Part shown: positions 8,467 through 17,423 of the stretch, in pieces | Layout of the letters: every line of letters starts with the position of its first letter | How positions within the stretch are numbered: position 1 is the stretch's first letter | NCBI GenBank assembly: GCA_016713035.1 | Contig: JADJPW010000003.1 | Span: forward strand, 310,001 to 374,000 | DNA length: 64,000 bases | Reading direction: 5' to 3' | From: Verrucomicrobiaceae bacterium | GTDB lineage: Bacteria > Verrucomicrobiota > Verrucomicrobiia > Verrucomicrobiales > Verrucomicrobiaceae | Position numbers and translations under genes: made by a program | The notes under the pieces: model-generated | The model's database searches: none | What the model was told of the DNA's origin: nothing | The model's input: only the letters and a program-made list of their open reading frames with translations

Positions 8467-9440
8467 AATGGCTCGCGTTGACTTTTGGGGGGGCTAGCAC
8501 GCTTTACCGCGTAGAACAGTATGTGTCGCTGTTGCGGGATTTGGGCATCGAACTGGTGTGTAGGCCCGCAGAAGAGCTTTCGGCCATTTCGGGCTTCGCG
8601 GAGTACGATGGCATCTTTCTTCAAAAGAAGCTTCTCTCGTGGTCGAATCGTCGCCGCATCGCGCAGAGTGGTTTGCCGGTCATTTTTGACATTGATGACG
8701 CTACCTGGCATCCGCTGGAGAAAGAACATCACTTCCTCACTCGCTGGCGCACGCAGCGCAGGCTCACGGCATCGCTGAAACTGTCTCAGCTTGCGCTTCC
8801 GGCGAACGAATACCTCGCGGCGCATCTGCGAAAAGATCATCCGCGAGTCGAGGTACTACCGATGACGATGCCGCTGGCGGATTGGCCACCTATGGCGGAG
8901 AAAAGCGGACCCGTGGTGCTCGGCTGGGCGGGAGCGCCGGGGAATCATTTTCAACTCCGCAGCATCGATGCCGCCCTTGCGCAGGTGAAGGCAGCAATGC
9001 CGGAGGTGACCGTGTGCATTTTCAGCGGCGTGCGGCCTGAGATGCGCACGGCGATCGAATTTGTGCCTTTTGATCTGAAAAAGCAGACGGAGGTGCTGCA
9101 CAGCTTTAGCATCGGCCTGCTGCCACTGCCGGACACGGCTTTCAATCACGGCAAATCGCCTATCAAAGCCCTGCAATACATGGCGGCGGGTATTCCATGC
9201 GTCGCATCAGCCCTCGCGGGCACGGTGGAGATGATCGGTGAGCAAAACGGCGGCGCTCTCCATGCCGCGAACGAGGCCGAGTGGACGCACAATCTGCTGC
9301 AACTCGCCCGCGATGCCGCGCTGCGCCAAAAAATGGGCCAACAGGCTCGCGAGCGATTTGAGGCCCACTTCACCGCCGAGGCTACAGCGCACAAATTGGC
9401 TGTTTACATGCGTGAACTGGCTAAAAGCACCTCCAGATGA
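8463..9440 (+). CDS. GT-B glycosyltransferase (GT4-like)
   Basis: 325 residues, starting at a GTG that overlaps the preceding stop (GTGA). The N-terminal domain is weakly conserved (LTFGGASTLYRVEQY, then VIFDIDDATW). The C-terminal domain looks like a GT-B donor site: VLGWAGAPGN, then SIGLLPLPDTAFNHGKSPIKALQYMAAGIPCVAS, which holds the usual K-x-x-Q/E-Y-M-A-x-G-I-P-V-V pattern of GT4 enzymes, followed by a helical tail. Probably transfers a sugar during surface glycan assembly; donor and acceptor unknown. Confidence 0.7.
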   Translation: MKWLALTFGGASTLYRVEQYVSLLRDLGIELVCRPAEELSAISGFAEYDGIFLQKKLLSWSNRRRIAQSGLPVIFDIDDATWHPLEKEHHFLTRWRTQRRLTASLKLSQLALPANEYLAAHLRKDHPRVEVLPMTMPLADWPPMAEKSGPVVLGWAGAPGNHFQLRSIDAALAQVKAAMPEVTVCIFSGVRPEMRTAIEFVPFDLKKQTEVLHSFSIGLLPLPDTAFNHGKSPIKALQYMAAGIPCVASALAGTVEMIGEQNGGALHAANEAEWTHNLLQLARDAALRQKMGQQARERFEAHFTAEATAHKLAVYMRELAKSTSR

Positions 9441-10153
9441 CCGCCCCTCAATTCAACGCCTCCAAACTGCGCCGTGCGCTGCTTTGTCTTAACAAAGACA
9501 GCCGCCGTGACTTTCGTTTCTTTCGCCAGTTCCCGCATAATCCGCTACGTACCTTCCTCGACATCGGTGCGTATCACGGGGAGTTCACCGACCGCGTATT
9601 GCGGCACTACCCGGTGGAGAGAGTACACCTCTTCGAGCCATTCCCGGACTCGATCTCGCTTTTGAAGACGCGATATCAAAACGAGCCACGATGCACGGTG
9701 CATCCCTTCGCGCTTTCCGATACGAGCGGCTCCACGGCGCTGCATGTGCTCAATCACGCGGATTCCAGTTCGCTGCTCGATCCCGCGGCGGATGCGGGTG
9801 CTGTTTTGCACCGCGAATTCCGCGAGGTGAAGCAAACGCCCATCGAAATGCGCCGTTTGGATGAAATCCCCGGTATAGCAGACGTGCCGCACTATGACTT
9901 GGCTAAGATAGACGTGCAAGGTGCCGAGCTGAAAGTGTTACGCGGCTTCGGCGCACTACTGGAGCGCATTCAGGCCATCTACATTGAGGTGAACTTCACA
10001 TCGCTTTACCAAGACGGCGCGGTGTTTTGTGAAACGCATGCCTTTTTGGAGCAGGGTGGCTTCAAGCTCGGTTTCATTCAGGAGTTCCGCCGGAATGAAG
10101 TGGGCGTCATGATCTACGCCAACGCTTACTATTTCAGGACTGGTGCACGATGA
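9437..10153 (+). CDS. FkbM-family methyltransferase
   Basis: 238 residues with SAM motif FLDIGAYHGEFT near residue 40, an acidic VHLFEPFPDS next strand, LAKIDVQGAELKVLRGF (the FkbM KxDvQGxExxVLxG signature) and IYIEVNF after it. FkbM enzymes O-methylate sugars or other metabolites. Last intact gene of the operon, in ATGA overlap with the glycosyltransferase upstream; the IS remnants begin about 70 bp after its stop, so the original downstream extent of the operon may have been lost. Confidence 0.8.
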   Translation: MTAPQFNASKLRRALLCLNKDSRRDFRFFRQFPHNPLRTFLDIGAYHGEFTDRVLRHYPVERVHLFEPFPDSISLLKTRYQNEPRCTVHPFALSDTSGSTALHVLNHADSSSLLDPAADAGAVLHREFREVKQTPIEMRRLDEIPGIADVPHYDLAKIDVQGAELKVLRGFGALLERIQAIYIEVNFTSLYQDGAVFCETHAFLEQGGFKLGFIQEFRRNEVGVMIYANAYYFRTGAR

Positions 10154-10222
10154 CGTTGCAGTTCTCAGACACCTATGGCTTGGTCTGCACCTCAAACTTC
10201 GTTCTGAGCCTTCTTCGTTTTC

Positions 10223-10795
10223 GTGGACAGCAAAAGTGGGGTAACTACCCAAAGCAGCATGAACACGACGGGAACGAAAAAACGCGCCCATGACGAGCAG
10301 TTCAAACGCGATGCAGTCGCACTGCTCGATAGCGGTCGCAAGGCCGCCCAGCTTGCCCGGGAACTGGGCATCTCTCCTTGGAACCTGCGCGCCTTGGAAG
10401 GAACGCTACGGCACTGGAGATCGCAGCCCTGCGCCGCGAACTCGAATCCATCCGCGCTCAGAATTACATTTTAAAAAATCTGGCCATAGTAGCCCAACCA
10501 GAAGGCACCGTTTCGTCCTCATCCAAACCCTCCACCACGAGCAACCGCGCATGATCCTCGCCAAAGCCTGCCAAGCCCTCGGCGTCAGCCGCAGCGGCTA
10601 CCATGCCCACCTGCGCAAGCACCAGTGCCCACGCCGCCGCTAGGACTCGCTGCTCGCTACCGAGGTCTGCGCCGCCTTCAGCGCCAGCCGCAGCACCTAC
10701 GGATCGCCACGCCTCATGCACGCCTTGCGCGCCAAGGGCCTGCGCCACGGCAACAACCGCATCGCCCGGCTCATACAATTGGCCGGATTTTGCAC
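10223..10795 (+). pseudogene. IS3-family insertion sequence remnant (degenerate orfA and truncated orfB)
   Basis: Starting at the ATG at 10259 the translation reads KKRAHDEQFKRDAVALL, then ARELGISPWNLR, an IS3 OrfA helix-turn-helix. The frame then shifts: WKERYG is in a second frame and the coiled-coil part LEIAALRRELESIRAQNYIL in a third. OrfB begins near 10510 (HHEQPRMILAKACQALGVSRSGYHAHL), meets a TAG stop at about 10641, continues as STYGSPRLMHALRAKGL, and is cut at about 10790 against the HD-domain gene remnant. The catalytic DDE domain is missing altogether. Frameshifts, a nonsense codon and 3' truncation make it inactive. Confidence 0.8.
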
Positions 10796-11148
10796 AGGAG
10801 CAGACCAGACCGGTCAGTTTCGTCAGAGGCGACCAAAGCCTTGTCCATGAGCGTGTTGTAAGGCCGACGCCACTCAGTGGAATGAGCGGCTATGGCATCG
10901 GCAATTTTCGGCTCTCGATGGTCGCGCACCCATTGCACGATTTGCTGCGGGTGCGTCTTGGGTGCAGCCTCCCAGTCGGCATCGTGGAGCAAGCCAGCGA
11001 TTCCGAAGGAATCTTCGTTGTCGCCGTGTTGGGAAGCGATGTGGCGCATTACAGCCTCAACGGCGGGGCAGTGGTTGATTAGACCTGGGCTTTTGACCCA
11101 GTCATGGAGGACTTCAAGTGCTGTGCTTCTATTAAGATTCACAGCCAT
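10771..11148 (-). pseudogene. HD-domain phosphohydrolase gene, truncated at the 3' end by an IS3 remnant and abutted at the 5' end by IS4
   Basis: The minus-strand frame encodes INHCPAVEAVMRHIA, GLLHDADWE (the HD pair), AIAAHS and ASDETD, which in this order match small HD/HDIG metal-dependent hydrolases of about 180 residues. After the SGLL segment the reading runs into IS3 sequence and stops artificially (LCKIRPIV), so the C-terminal helices are missing. At the other end the ATG (11146-11148) lies inside the 16-bp terminal repeat of the IS4 element, so the original start and promoter were probably displaced. Broken at both ends; the function is probably lost. Confidence 0.6.
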
Positions 11149-11221
11149 CCCATAGGGTGGTCGTGCAGAAGGGTGTGAAGTATGCTGACTGAGAGCGATC
11201 AGCGGTTTGATTTGGAGTGCG

Positions 11222-12603
11222 ATGTCAAAACCAAAACACACACATGCCACCCATGCCACCCAGCCACCACATCAACGTTCTCGGCCAGATACTCAAGCTC
11301 ATACCGCGCAGTATCATCAGCACCGCCGCCAGGAGACCGGCGTGGATGCCAAGGCGCGAACCTTCAGTGCCCTGAGCCTCCTCGGCACGATGATCTTCGC
11401 CCAGCTCGTCCACGCTCTGAGCCGCAACGACATCTGCGACTGGTTGCGGCTCAAGACCCGCGCCATCGCCGCCTTCGGCCTCACCCCGCCCTCGCGCAAC
11501 AACCTCTCCTACGCCAACAAGGAGCGCGACGCACTCTTCACCGAGCTGGTCTTCTGGCGCACGCTGGAACATCTGCACCATTGCGATGCGAGCTTTGGCT
11601 CCCAGCGGCCAGGCGGCGGTTCACGCGCTCCGCTTCACCGTTTCAAAGTGAGGATACATGCCGTCGATTCCACCGTGATGGAGCTGGTGGCCAACTGCAT
11701 GGGTTGGGCCAGACACCGCCGCAGCAAGGCCGCCGCCAAGATGCACCTGAGCTTGAGCTTGAGCTTGAACAGCTTCCTGCTCACCTTCGCCATCGTGGGC
11801 AGCGCCGGCGAGCACGACAACAAGCGCGCCCGCGAGCTATGCGCTGGTCTGTTGGAGGGCGAGGTGGTCGTCTTTGACAAGGCTTACGTGGATTTCGCCC
11901 ACCTGCATGATCTCGATTTGCGCGGCGTGCAGTGGGTCACCCGCGCCAAGGACAACTTTTTACTACCGCGTCCTGCGCAACCTGCCAGTGATCAATGGCT
12001 GCGGCATTGTGAAGGATCAGATCGTCAAGCTCACCGCGACAAAGTGGAAGCCGTTCTCCGGATTGAGCGTGCGGCGGGTCGAGGCCTGGGTGGAGGTAGA
12101 GGGTGAGAAGCGCCTGATGGTCTTCATCAGCAACAACAACACCAACTGGAGTCCTCGCAGCGTCTGCGACTTGACTCAGTCGCCGCCTCACGGCTCCTGC
12201 GGGCTGCTCGTTCCTCGCCGTCTATCTCGCAGCCCGCCGGGCTGCTCGGTTCTACCGCGCCCGCTGGGACATCAAGGTGTTCTTCAAGCAGGTGAAGCAG
12301 ACGCTCAAGCTCGGCGACTTTTTGGGTCACAACGCCAACGCGATTCGCTGGCAGGTGTGGACGGCGCTGCTGGTGTATGTGCTGCTGCGCTTCGCCGCGC
12401 ACATGAGCCTGTGGGGCCACAGCTTCACGCGGCTCTTCGTGGTGGTACGCGCGGCGATGTGGGAACGGCTCGATCTGCTTGGCGTTTTACAAAGCTATGG
12501 GACAGCAGGTGGCAGTTTCAAGATGCTCGGCAGCCCGCATACCTCGTGGTTGCCAGGGTTTGAGCCTGCAGGCACACGATCTCATGGGACAGCACCCGCG
12601 TGA
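11222..12603 (+). pseudogene. IS4-family transposase, inactivated by frameshift, small insertion and loss of the catalytic Glu
   Basis: Three frames together give a full IS4 transposase. First frame to about 11955: HAVDSTVMELV (first Asp) and VVVFDKAYVDF (second Asp). A +1 shift near the T run at 11957-11961 leads into YYRVLRNLPV...VFISNNNTNWSPRSVCDL. An insert of about 79 bp (12174-12252) then separates this from YRARWDIKVFFKQVKQTL in the third frame. That last motif is the YREK box, but the catalytic glutamate position (usually WxIE) is a lysine here. Two frame changes plus the missing acidic residue mean it cannot transpose itself. Confidence 0.75.
12174..12252. repeat. About 79-bp GC-rich insert inside the IS4 transposase
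   Basis: Removing this stretch restores a continuous transposase reading, SPRSVCDL joined to YRARWDIK. It contains two related GC-rich words, GGGCTGCTCGTTC and GGGCTGCTCGGTTC, and imperfect palindromes. Its length (about 79, one more than a multiple of 3) explains the frame change. Looks like a small palindromic repeat insertion; no sequence identity to a named family is claimed. Confidence 0.5.
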
Positions 12604-12838
12604 TTTCACCCACGAAGTCACGCCGTAAGACACAAAACCTCAACTCGACCCCCAGCGATTTTTATCCACACTGCCTGTTCAAACCACCAGCTTGCCCTTC
12701 ATTTTCCGAAGGCTATGGGATGGCTGTGAGTTCAATCTATTAATCCGGTAAATAGATAGCACGCTTTATGAGGCTGTGCTAAAGGGGCGTCCGCATGAAG
12801 CTGCACAGGAGAAGGAAGTGCGCAGGCGCATCACTGAC

Positions 12839-12902
12839 AGCCGAACGAAGTGAGACAGCCAGCCACAGGCTGCCCGAAGGGCGAGCGTAGCGAGGCAACC
12901 TG
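12839..12902. repeat. About 64-bp palindrome-rich insert in the IS630 transposase linker
   Basis: Upstream sequence reads EAAQEKEVRRRITD in one frame; downstream LPEQLKLPFALWTRKAV reads in another. In IS630 proteins these segments normally adjoin, so the intervening CGAACGAAGTGAGACAGCC...AGGCTGCCCGAAGGGCGAGC stretch is a foreign insert. It is rich in short inverted words (CTGCCCGAAGGGCGAG) and is similar in style to the insert in the neighbouring IS4 transposase. Confidence 0.45.
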
Positions 12903-12911
12903 CCCGAGCAG

Positions 12912-13667
12912 TTGAAGCTACCCTTTGCTCTGTGGACCCGCAAAGCTGTCGCCCAACTGCTGGACAATCGCTTCGGACTCAAGCTGCCAGTGCGCACCAT
13001 GGGGCTGTATTTGAAGCGCTGGGGGTTCACCCCTCAGAAGCCATTGAAGAAGGCCTACGAGCAGCGCCCCAAGGAAGTCAAAGCCTGGCTGGAGCAGAAG
13101 TATCCGCAAATCGCAGCGCAGGCCAAGGCCGAAGGGGCCGAGGTTTATTGGGGAGACCAGACCGGCGTCAACAACCAGCCCAATGCCGTGAGAGGCTACG
13201 CACCACGCGGAGAGACGCCCGAGATCAAACAGATGTCCAAACGCTTTGGCAACTCGATGATGAGCGCGGTGAGCAACCGGGGAAGTTCGCGGTGGATGGT
13301 TTACAAAGGGGCGCTGGACGCGCGGCTTCTCATCCGCTTTTTGGAGCGGTTGGTTCGCTCGATGCAGGGGCGCAAAGTGTATCTCATCCTCGACAACCTG
13401 CGGGTGCATCACAGCAGGTCGGTGAAGGAGTGGCTGGAGCAGCATCAGGAGCAGATCGCGGTGCATCACCTGCCCAGTTACAGTCCAGAACTCAATCCCG
13501 ACGAGAGGCTCAACCGTGCGCTGAAAAGCAAACTGGGACAGCTTCCCGCCGCGCGGAATGAGCGGGAGTTGCAAAAGCAGATCATCGGTCAGATGCGCTC
13601 GTGCCAGAAACAGCCCGAACAAATCCGTGCCTTCTTCAAATCCACCTCAACAAACTATGCCGCTTGA
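12912..13667 (+). pseudogene. IS630-family transposase, N-terminally truncated
   Basis: 251 residues from a TTG codon. The DDE catalytic triad is present: VYWGDQTG (first Asp), LILDNLRVHHS (second Asp) and PSYSPELNPDE (Glu). The N-terminal DNA-binding domain of about 90 residues is missing, partly through the 64-bp insert and partly through a deletion between the left terminal repeat and the linker. Probably inactive, although the catalytic core would be intact. Confidence 0.75.
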
Positions 13668-13690
13668 CGGCCTATCTTGCTGCCGGATTA

Positions 13691-14225
13691 ATAAAATCAA
13701 CAATCGGGTGCTCATCAATCGTCAATCCAAGAGGTTCACACTGACATTTTGGTTCATCAGGGAAGTTGGTGCGTTCACTGTAGGTGTTGATCGAGCACCG
13801 CCTCCATCATGCACGGCCATGTGGACTGCAGCAGCCTGCTGCCGCTTTTCCGAGGCAGCCTGCTGCCGCCGGAGACTCCTGATGGACGATGAACACTGAC
13901 CTCTAGCACCCATTGAGAAAGCGCTTCAGCTCAGCATCCCATCCCATGCCCGACGGCCAGCAGGCTGGCCTCCCGAAAGCGGCAGCAGGCTGCCGCAGTC
14001 CATGTCACCCCCCAGCCAGTCTGAAAAACTCATCCGAGCGTCGAGGGCACTCTCCGCACCCACTTCCTGGATGAACCGACTTTTTGCACTCACATCTGCT
14101 CATTCCTCAGTGCTCAGTGTCTTGCTTTACGAGGCAAAAGATCCAACTGAGCACTTTGCTTGGAAGCCCCCTAAAACAAACTGATCTGCTTCTATCCAGC
14201 GAGTGCGGAACTCGACCAAATCCCC
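13691..14225. repeat. Intergenic stretch with four copies of a GGCAGCAGGCTGCC palindrome
   Basis: No convincing gene. Between about 13828 and 14000 the word GCAGCCTGCTGCCGC or its inverse appears four times (near 13830, 13855, 13950 and 13980), two in each orientation, so the region can fold into strong hairpins like REP elements. Near 14100-14160 there is a smaller inverted pair (CTCAGTGCTCAGT / AACTGAGCACTTTGC) related to the heptad repeats seen elsewhere. Short frames at 13558-13899 and 14002-14184 show no recognisable protein. Confidence 0.5.
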
Positions 14226-17165
14226 TCACTCCCGCGTGATCGTCTCATCGAGGTTCAGCAGCACACGGGCAACGACTGTCCAGGCGTCTGCGGCTTGGGT
14301 GTTTCCGGACGCGCGGTGCTTTTGGCGGCTCAGAAGATCCAGCAGGGCTTGGGATTCTTTCGGCGTCGGGAGGCGTGAGGTGCAGAGTTGGAAGCCTGTC
14401 TCGATGCGCTTCTGCGCGGACTCACCGGCGGCTTGCATGCGCTTGGCCAGTGCTGCTGCGGCCTCCAGGCTCATCGTCTCATTCAGCGTCATCAGCGCCT
14501 GCAGCGGGGTATTGCTGCGGGCACGGCGGATGCAGGATGCCTCGCCATTGGGCACATCAAAGGTGCTCAAAAACGGATACGGTGTGCTCCGGCGACGGAA
14601 GACATACACCGCACGTCGATACTGCTGCGAATCAGCCTCCACCCGCCAGGGGAATGGCGCATAGCTGGCGGGCTTCTCAAACAAAAAGGCCGGAGCAGGC
14701 GGCATCACAGGCCTACCACCTACCTGCGCATGAAGTAGCCCACTCACGGCGAGCTGAATGTCCCGCACCACCTCGCCCTCCACCCGCAGGCGTGATCCAC
14801 GGCCGAGGAGTCGATTGTAGGGATCGAGCTCAAAGGACTTCCGATTGGCATCCGTGATCGCAGAGCTCTGCTGATAGGTCTCACTCGTGACGATGAGGCG
14901 ATGCAGCTTTTTGAGGCTCCAACCACTGTCCATGAACTCCACCGCGAGCCAATCCAGCAGCGCCCGGTGCTGCGGCACCTCTCCCTGTGTGCCGAGGTCT
15001 TCGGGCGTATTGATCAAGCCGGTGCCAAAGTAGGACTGCCACACCCGATTCACCACCGCACGGGCCGTGGTGGGTGAATTCCGCGCCGCCAGCCACCTCG
15101 CAAAGGTCAGGCGTGATCCATCTGCCCCCTGCGGCAGCGCATGCAGCATCGCCGGCACTCCGGCACTCACCCTTGCCCCTGGCTTGGTGAAATCACCGCG
15201 CTTCAGCATCGTCGTCATGCGTGGAGCATCGCGTGCATCCAGCACCAGGCTCGTGGTGCCCTCAGGGTGCTTTTTCCAAGCTGCCTCGATCAGATCATTC
15301 GCGGGCTTCCATTCCGGCACGGTCGTGCGAAAAGCCGCAAAGGCATCCTTCACTCCAAAAAGCGGATCAGCCACGGCATCCGCCGCATCCGTGCTACTCA
15401 CACGGTAGCGGCCCAGATTCATCGTTTGCAGATCATCGCTGTTCCAGCCGCCGTGTTTCATGCTGAGGCCGATGGTGAGCTCCTCGCCCGGTTTGACCTC
15501 GATGGGCTTCTCCAGCGTGAAAACGGCATTGCGCGGCACATTGCGCCTGCCAGGACCCGCGTCGATGCCCCAGGCCGTTTTGTCGTCACCGTCGATGGCG
15601 TAGCTCACCGGCCCGGTCACGCGTTGATCCTTTGCCGCATCCTGATCCCGCGCAAAAGCCACCAGCGGCGTCTTTTCCGGCTCACCGAAGTCCGCTGTCG
15701 CCTTCACGAATTTCAATGCACTGCCCTTCAGCGTGGCATTGAACTCCGTGAGGGCTGCGGTGCCCTTCTGTGAGCGACCGGGGCCATAGGCAGGCAAGTT
15801 GGGGTCATTCATCAGCTCGATACGGAAGGCGCGGATCATGCGTGGCTGATCCAGCTTCACGGCGAACTTCACCTCACTCCGCGTCGGGGCATAACCCTGG
15901 GCCAAAATGCTGCCATCCGGCTGCCGCAGTGCTTTTTCACCACCAGCGGGATCATCTTCAAACTTCAGCGTGCTCCATTTCACCTGCGGCAGGGTGGCGA
16001 GCCAGCCTTGCTGCCGCTTCTGCCAATCTGAGTTCTCGTGCTTCAGCTTCTCTTCCAGCGATTTGACCTCTGTGAGCACTTGGGAGCGAGCTTGCAGCTC
16101 CGCAGGTGTGTACACGACCCGCCAGGGCTCGTTGTCGTTGTTCAGAAAGGCAAACATCCGGTAATACTCCTCCTGCGTGATCGGATCGTACTTGTGATCA
16201 TGGCATTGCGTGCAGCCGATCGTCAGACCGAGGATGCTTTTCCCGATCACATCCATGCGATCAAACATCGCCTCCATGCGGAACTGCTCTGGATCGACGC
16301 CACCTTCCTCATTGATCATGCTGTTGCGCAAAAAACCCGTGGCCACGATCTGGTCCTGCGTGGCACCAGGGAGCTGATCCCCCGCTAATTGCTCAATGAT
16401 GAACTGATCATACGGCAAATCACGATTGAAGGCGCTGATCACCCAATCACGATAAAACCAGATATGCCGCAGGGGGTCCTTTTCATACCCATTCGAGTCC
16501 GCGTAGTGCGCCGCATCCAGCCAGTGGCGGCCCCAGCGCTCGCCGTAATGGGGGCTGCGCAGGAGCTTATCCACCACGGACTCAGGATGATGAATGGCGG
16601 ACTGAATTTCCTCCGGCGTGGGCGGTAGGCCGATCAGATCCAGATAGAGCCTGCGAATGAGTGTCTCTGGAGCGGCTTTCGGGGAAGGCTGCATCCCCTG
16701 CTCTGCCAGCTTTGCCCGGATGAAGGCATCAATGGGGTGCGGAGCTGTTTTCGGCACCGCAGGTCTCACTGGTGGCTGAAAAGCCCAGTGATCCGTCTTG
16801 AGCTCGATCCGCGCACTCGCGCTATCTGGCCACACCGCGCCCGCATTGATCCAAGCGGTGATTTTTTCGATCTCGGCCGCACTCAGCGGCGCACCTTTGC
16901 GCGGCATCTTCATTTTCGGGTCTTTGCCGCTCACCGCGTGGACGAGCAGACTCTCCGCCGCCTTGCCAGGGATGATCGCAGGCCCCAGATCGCCGCCCTT
17001 CAGCGCCGTCGGCTTATGATCCAGCCGAAACGCCGCCTCCGACCGATGCGGCCCATGGCAGGAGTAGCAACTCCGCGCAAAAATCGGCTGAATGTCCTTC
17101 ACAAAATCCACCGCAGGTAAAGCAGCCGGAAAAAGGAGTGAGAGAGCAGGCAGGAATTGTTTCAT
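14226..17165 (-). CDS. PSD1/DUF1549/DUF1553 cytochrome c-like exported protein
   Basis: 979 residues with a signal peptide (MKQFLPALSLLFPAALPAV). Close to the N-terminus is a planctomycete-type cytochrome C motif, RSCYSCHGPH (CxxCH heme site), followed by the DUF1549 region (DAFIRAKLAEQGM, SPHYGERWGRHWLDAAHYADSNGYE) and a C-terminal DUF1553 region (RAVVNRVWQSYFGTGLINTPEDLG, then RRSTPYPFLSTFDVPNGEASC). Such proteins are exported, heme-binding and abundant in PVC bacteria, often next to a DUF1501 gene and linked to glycan breakdown; no DUF1501 neighbour is seen here. The frame extends upstream to 17354, but the start at 17165 directly gives the signal peptide. Confidence 0.85.
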   Translation of the reverse strand: MKQFLPALSLLFPAALPAVDFVKDIQPIFARSCYSCHGPHRSEAAFRLDHKPTALKGGDLGPAIIPGKAAESLLVHAVSGKDPKMKMPRKGAPLSAAEIEKITAWINAGAVWPDSASARIELKTDHWAFQPPVRPAVPKTAPHPIDAFIRAKLAEQGMQPSPKAAPETLIRRLYLDLIGLPPTPEEIQSAIHHPESVVDKLLRSPHYGERWGRHWLDAAHYADSNGYEKDPLRHIWFYRDWVISAFNRDLPYDQFIIEQLAGDQLPGATQDQIVATGFLRNSMINEEGGVDPEQFRMEAMFDRMDVIGKSILGLTIGCTQCHDHKYDPITQEEYYRMFAFLNNDNEPWRVVYTPAELQARSQVLTEVKSLEEKLKHENSDWQKRQQGWLATLPQVKWSTLKFEDDPAGGEKALRQPDGSILAQGYAPTRSEVKFAVKLDQPRMIRAFRIELMNDPNLPAYGPGRSQKGTAALTEFNATLKGSALKFVKATADFGEPEKTPLVAFARDQDAAKDQRVTGPVSYAIDGDDKTAWGIDAGPGRRNVPRNAVFTLEKPIEVKPGEELTIGLSMKHGGWNSDDLQTMNLGRYRVSSTDAADAVADPLFGVKDAFAAFRTTVPEWKPANDLIEAAWKKHPEGTTSLVLDARDAPRMTTMLKRGDFTKPGARVSAGVPAMLHALPQGADGSRLTFARWLAARNSPTTARAVVNRVWQSYFGTGLINTPEDLGTQGEVPQHRALLDWLAVEFMDSGWSLKKLHRLIVTSETYQQSSAITDANRKSFELDPYNRLLGRGSRLRVEGEVVRDIQLAVSGLLHAQVGGRPVMPPAPAFLFEKPASYAPFPWRVEADSQQYRRAVYVFRRRSTPYPFLSTFDVPNGEASCIRRARSNTPLQALMTLNETMSLEAAAALAKRMQAAGESAQKRIETGFQLCTSRLPTPKESQALLDLLSRQKHRASGNTQAADAWTVVARVLLNLDETITRE

Positions 17166-17290
17166 CCCCCCTTCAACGTCGTCACTGGATGGAGTTTCAA
17201 GCGCCGCGCATGGATTTTGCACGCCTCCGGCCCGCATGGAGCGCTCTCTGAGTGGATGTGACTCGGTCTGTTTTCGGGGCACTCTTACCC

Positions 17291-17402
17291 AAGTGCTCAG
17301 TTCTTCGTGCTCCGTTGTTTGCACTCGCGGATGACCATACTTCGCCCACGCCACTGGAAACTAAGCACTAAGCACTAAGCACTGAACACTAAGCACTAGC
17401 AG
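17291..17402. repeat. Inverted pair of heptanucleotide-period repeats
   Basis: Right arm 17361-17402 reads CTAAGCA three times, then CTGAACA, CTAAGCA, CTAGCAG: six units of exactly 7 nt. Left arm 17291-17320 (AAGTGCTCAGTTCTTCGTGC...) on the opposite strand reads GAGCACG, AAGAACT, GAGCACT, again in steps of 7. The two arms can pair across a spacer of about 40 nt. They lie between the GT2 stop and the PSD1 start. Confidence 0.65.
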
Positions 17403-17423
17403 CTTCGCGCAGACCGAGCTCCA

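Larger units (their letters stand above)
11140..12728 (+). mobile_element. IS4-family insertion sequence, about 1.59 kb
   Basis: Bounded by a perfect 16-bp inverted repeat: CACAGCCATCCCATAG at 11140-11155 and its reverse complement at 12713-12728. The interior holds one IS4-type transposase on the plus strand (frameshifted). No clear target duplication was seen: the flanks are ...TTAAGATT on the left and AGTTCAAT... on the right. The left end sits at the 5' end of the HD-domain gene, and the right end is only 12 bp from the IS630 element. Confidence 0.75.
12741..13690 (+). mobile_element. IS630-family insertion sequence, internally deleted
   Basis: Ends are imperfect inverted repeats: TAATCCGGTAAATAGATAG at 12741-12759 and, inverted at the other end, CTATCTTGCTGCCGGATTA finishing at 13690. 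TA dinucleotides at both edges fit the TA target preference of IS630. The plus-strand transposase keeps its catalytic domain, but the helix-turn-helix part expected in front is missing, since only about 100 bp separate the left end from the ITD motif of the linker region. Confidence 0.65.

Noticed and set aside
13558..14184. Two short plus-strand frames between IS630 and the PSD1 gene
   Set aside because: They overlap the IS end and palindromic repeats and show no protein-like pattern.
17361..17402. Possible CRISPR array at the heptad repeats
   Set aside because: Units are 7 nt with no spacers, and no cas gene is present anywhere in the window.
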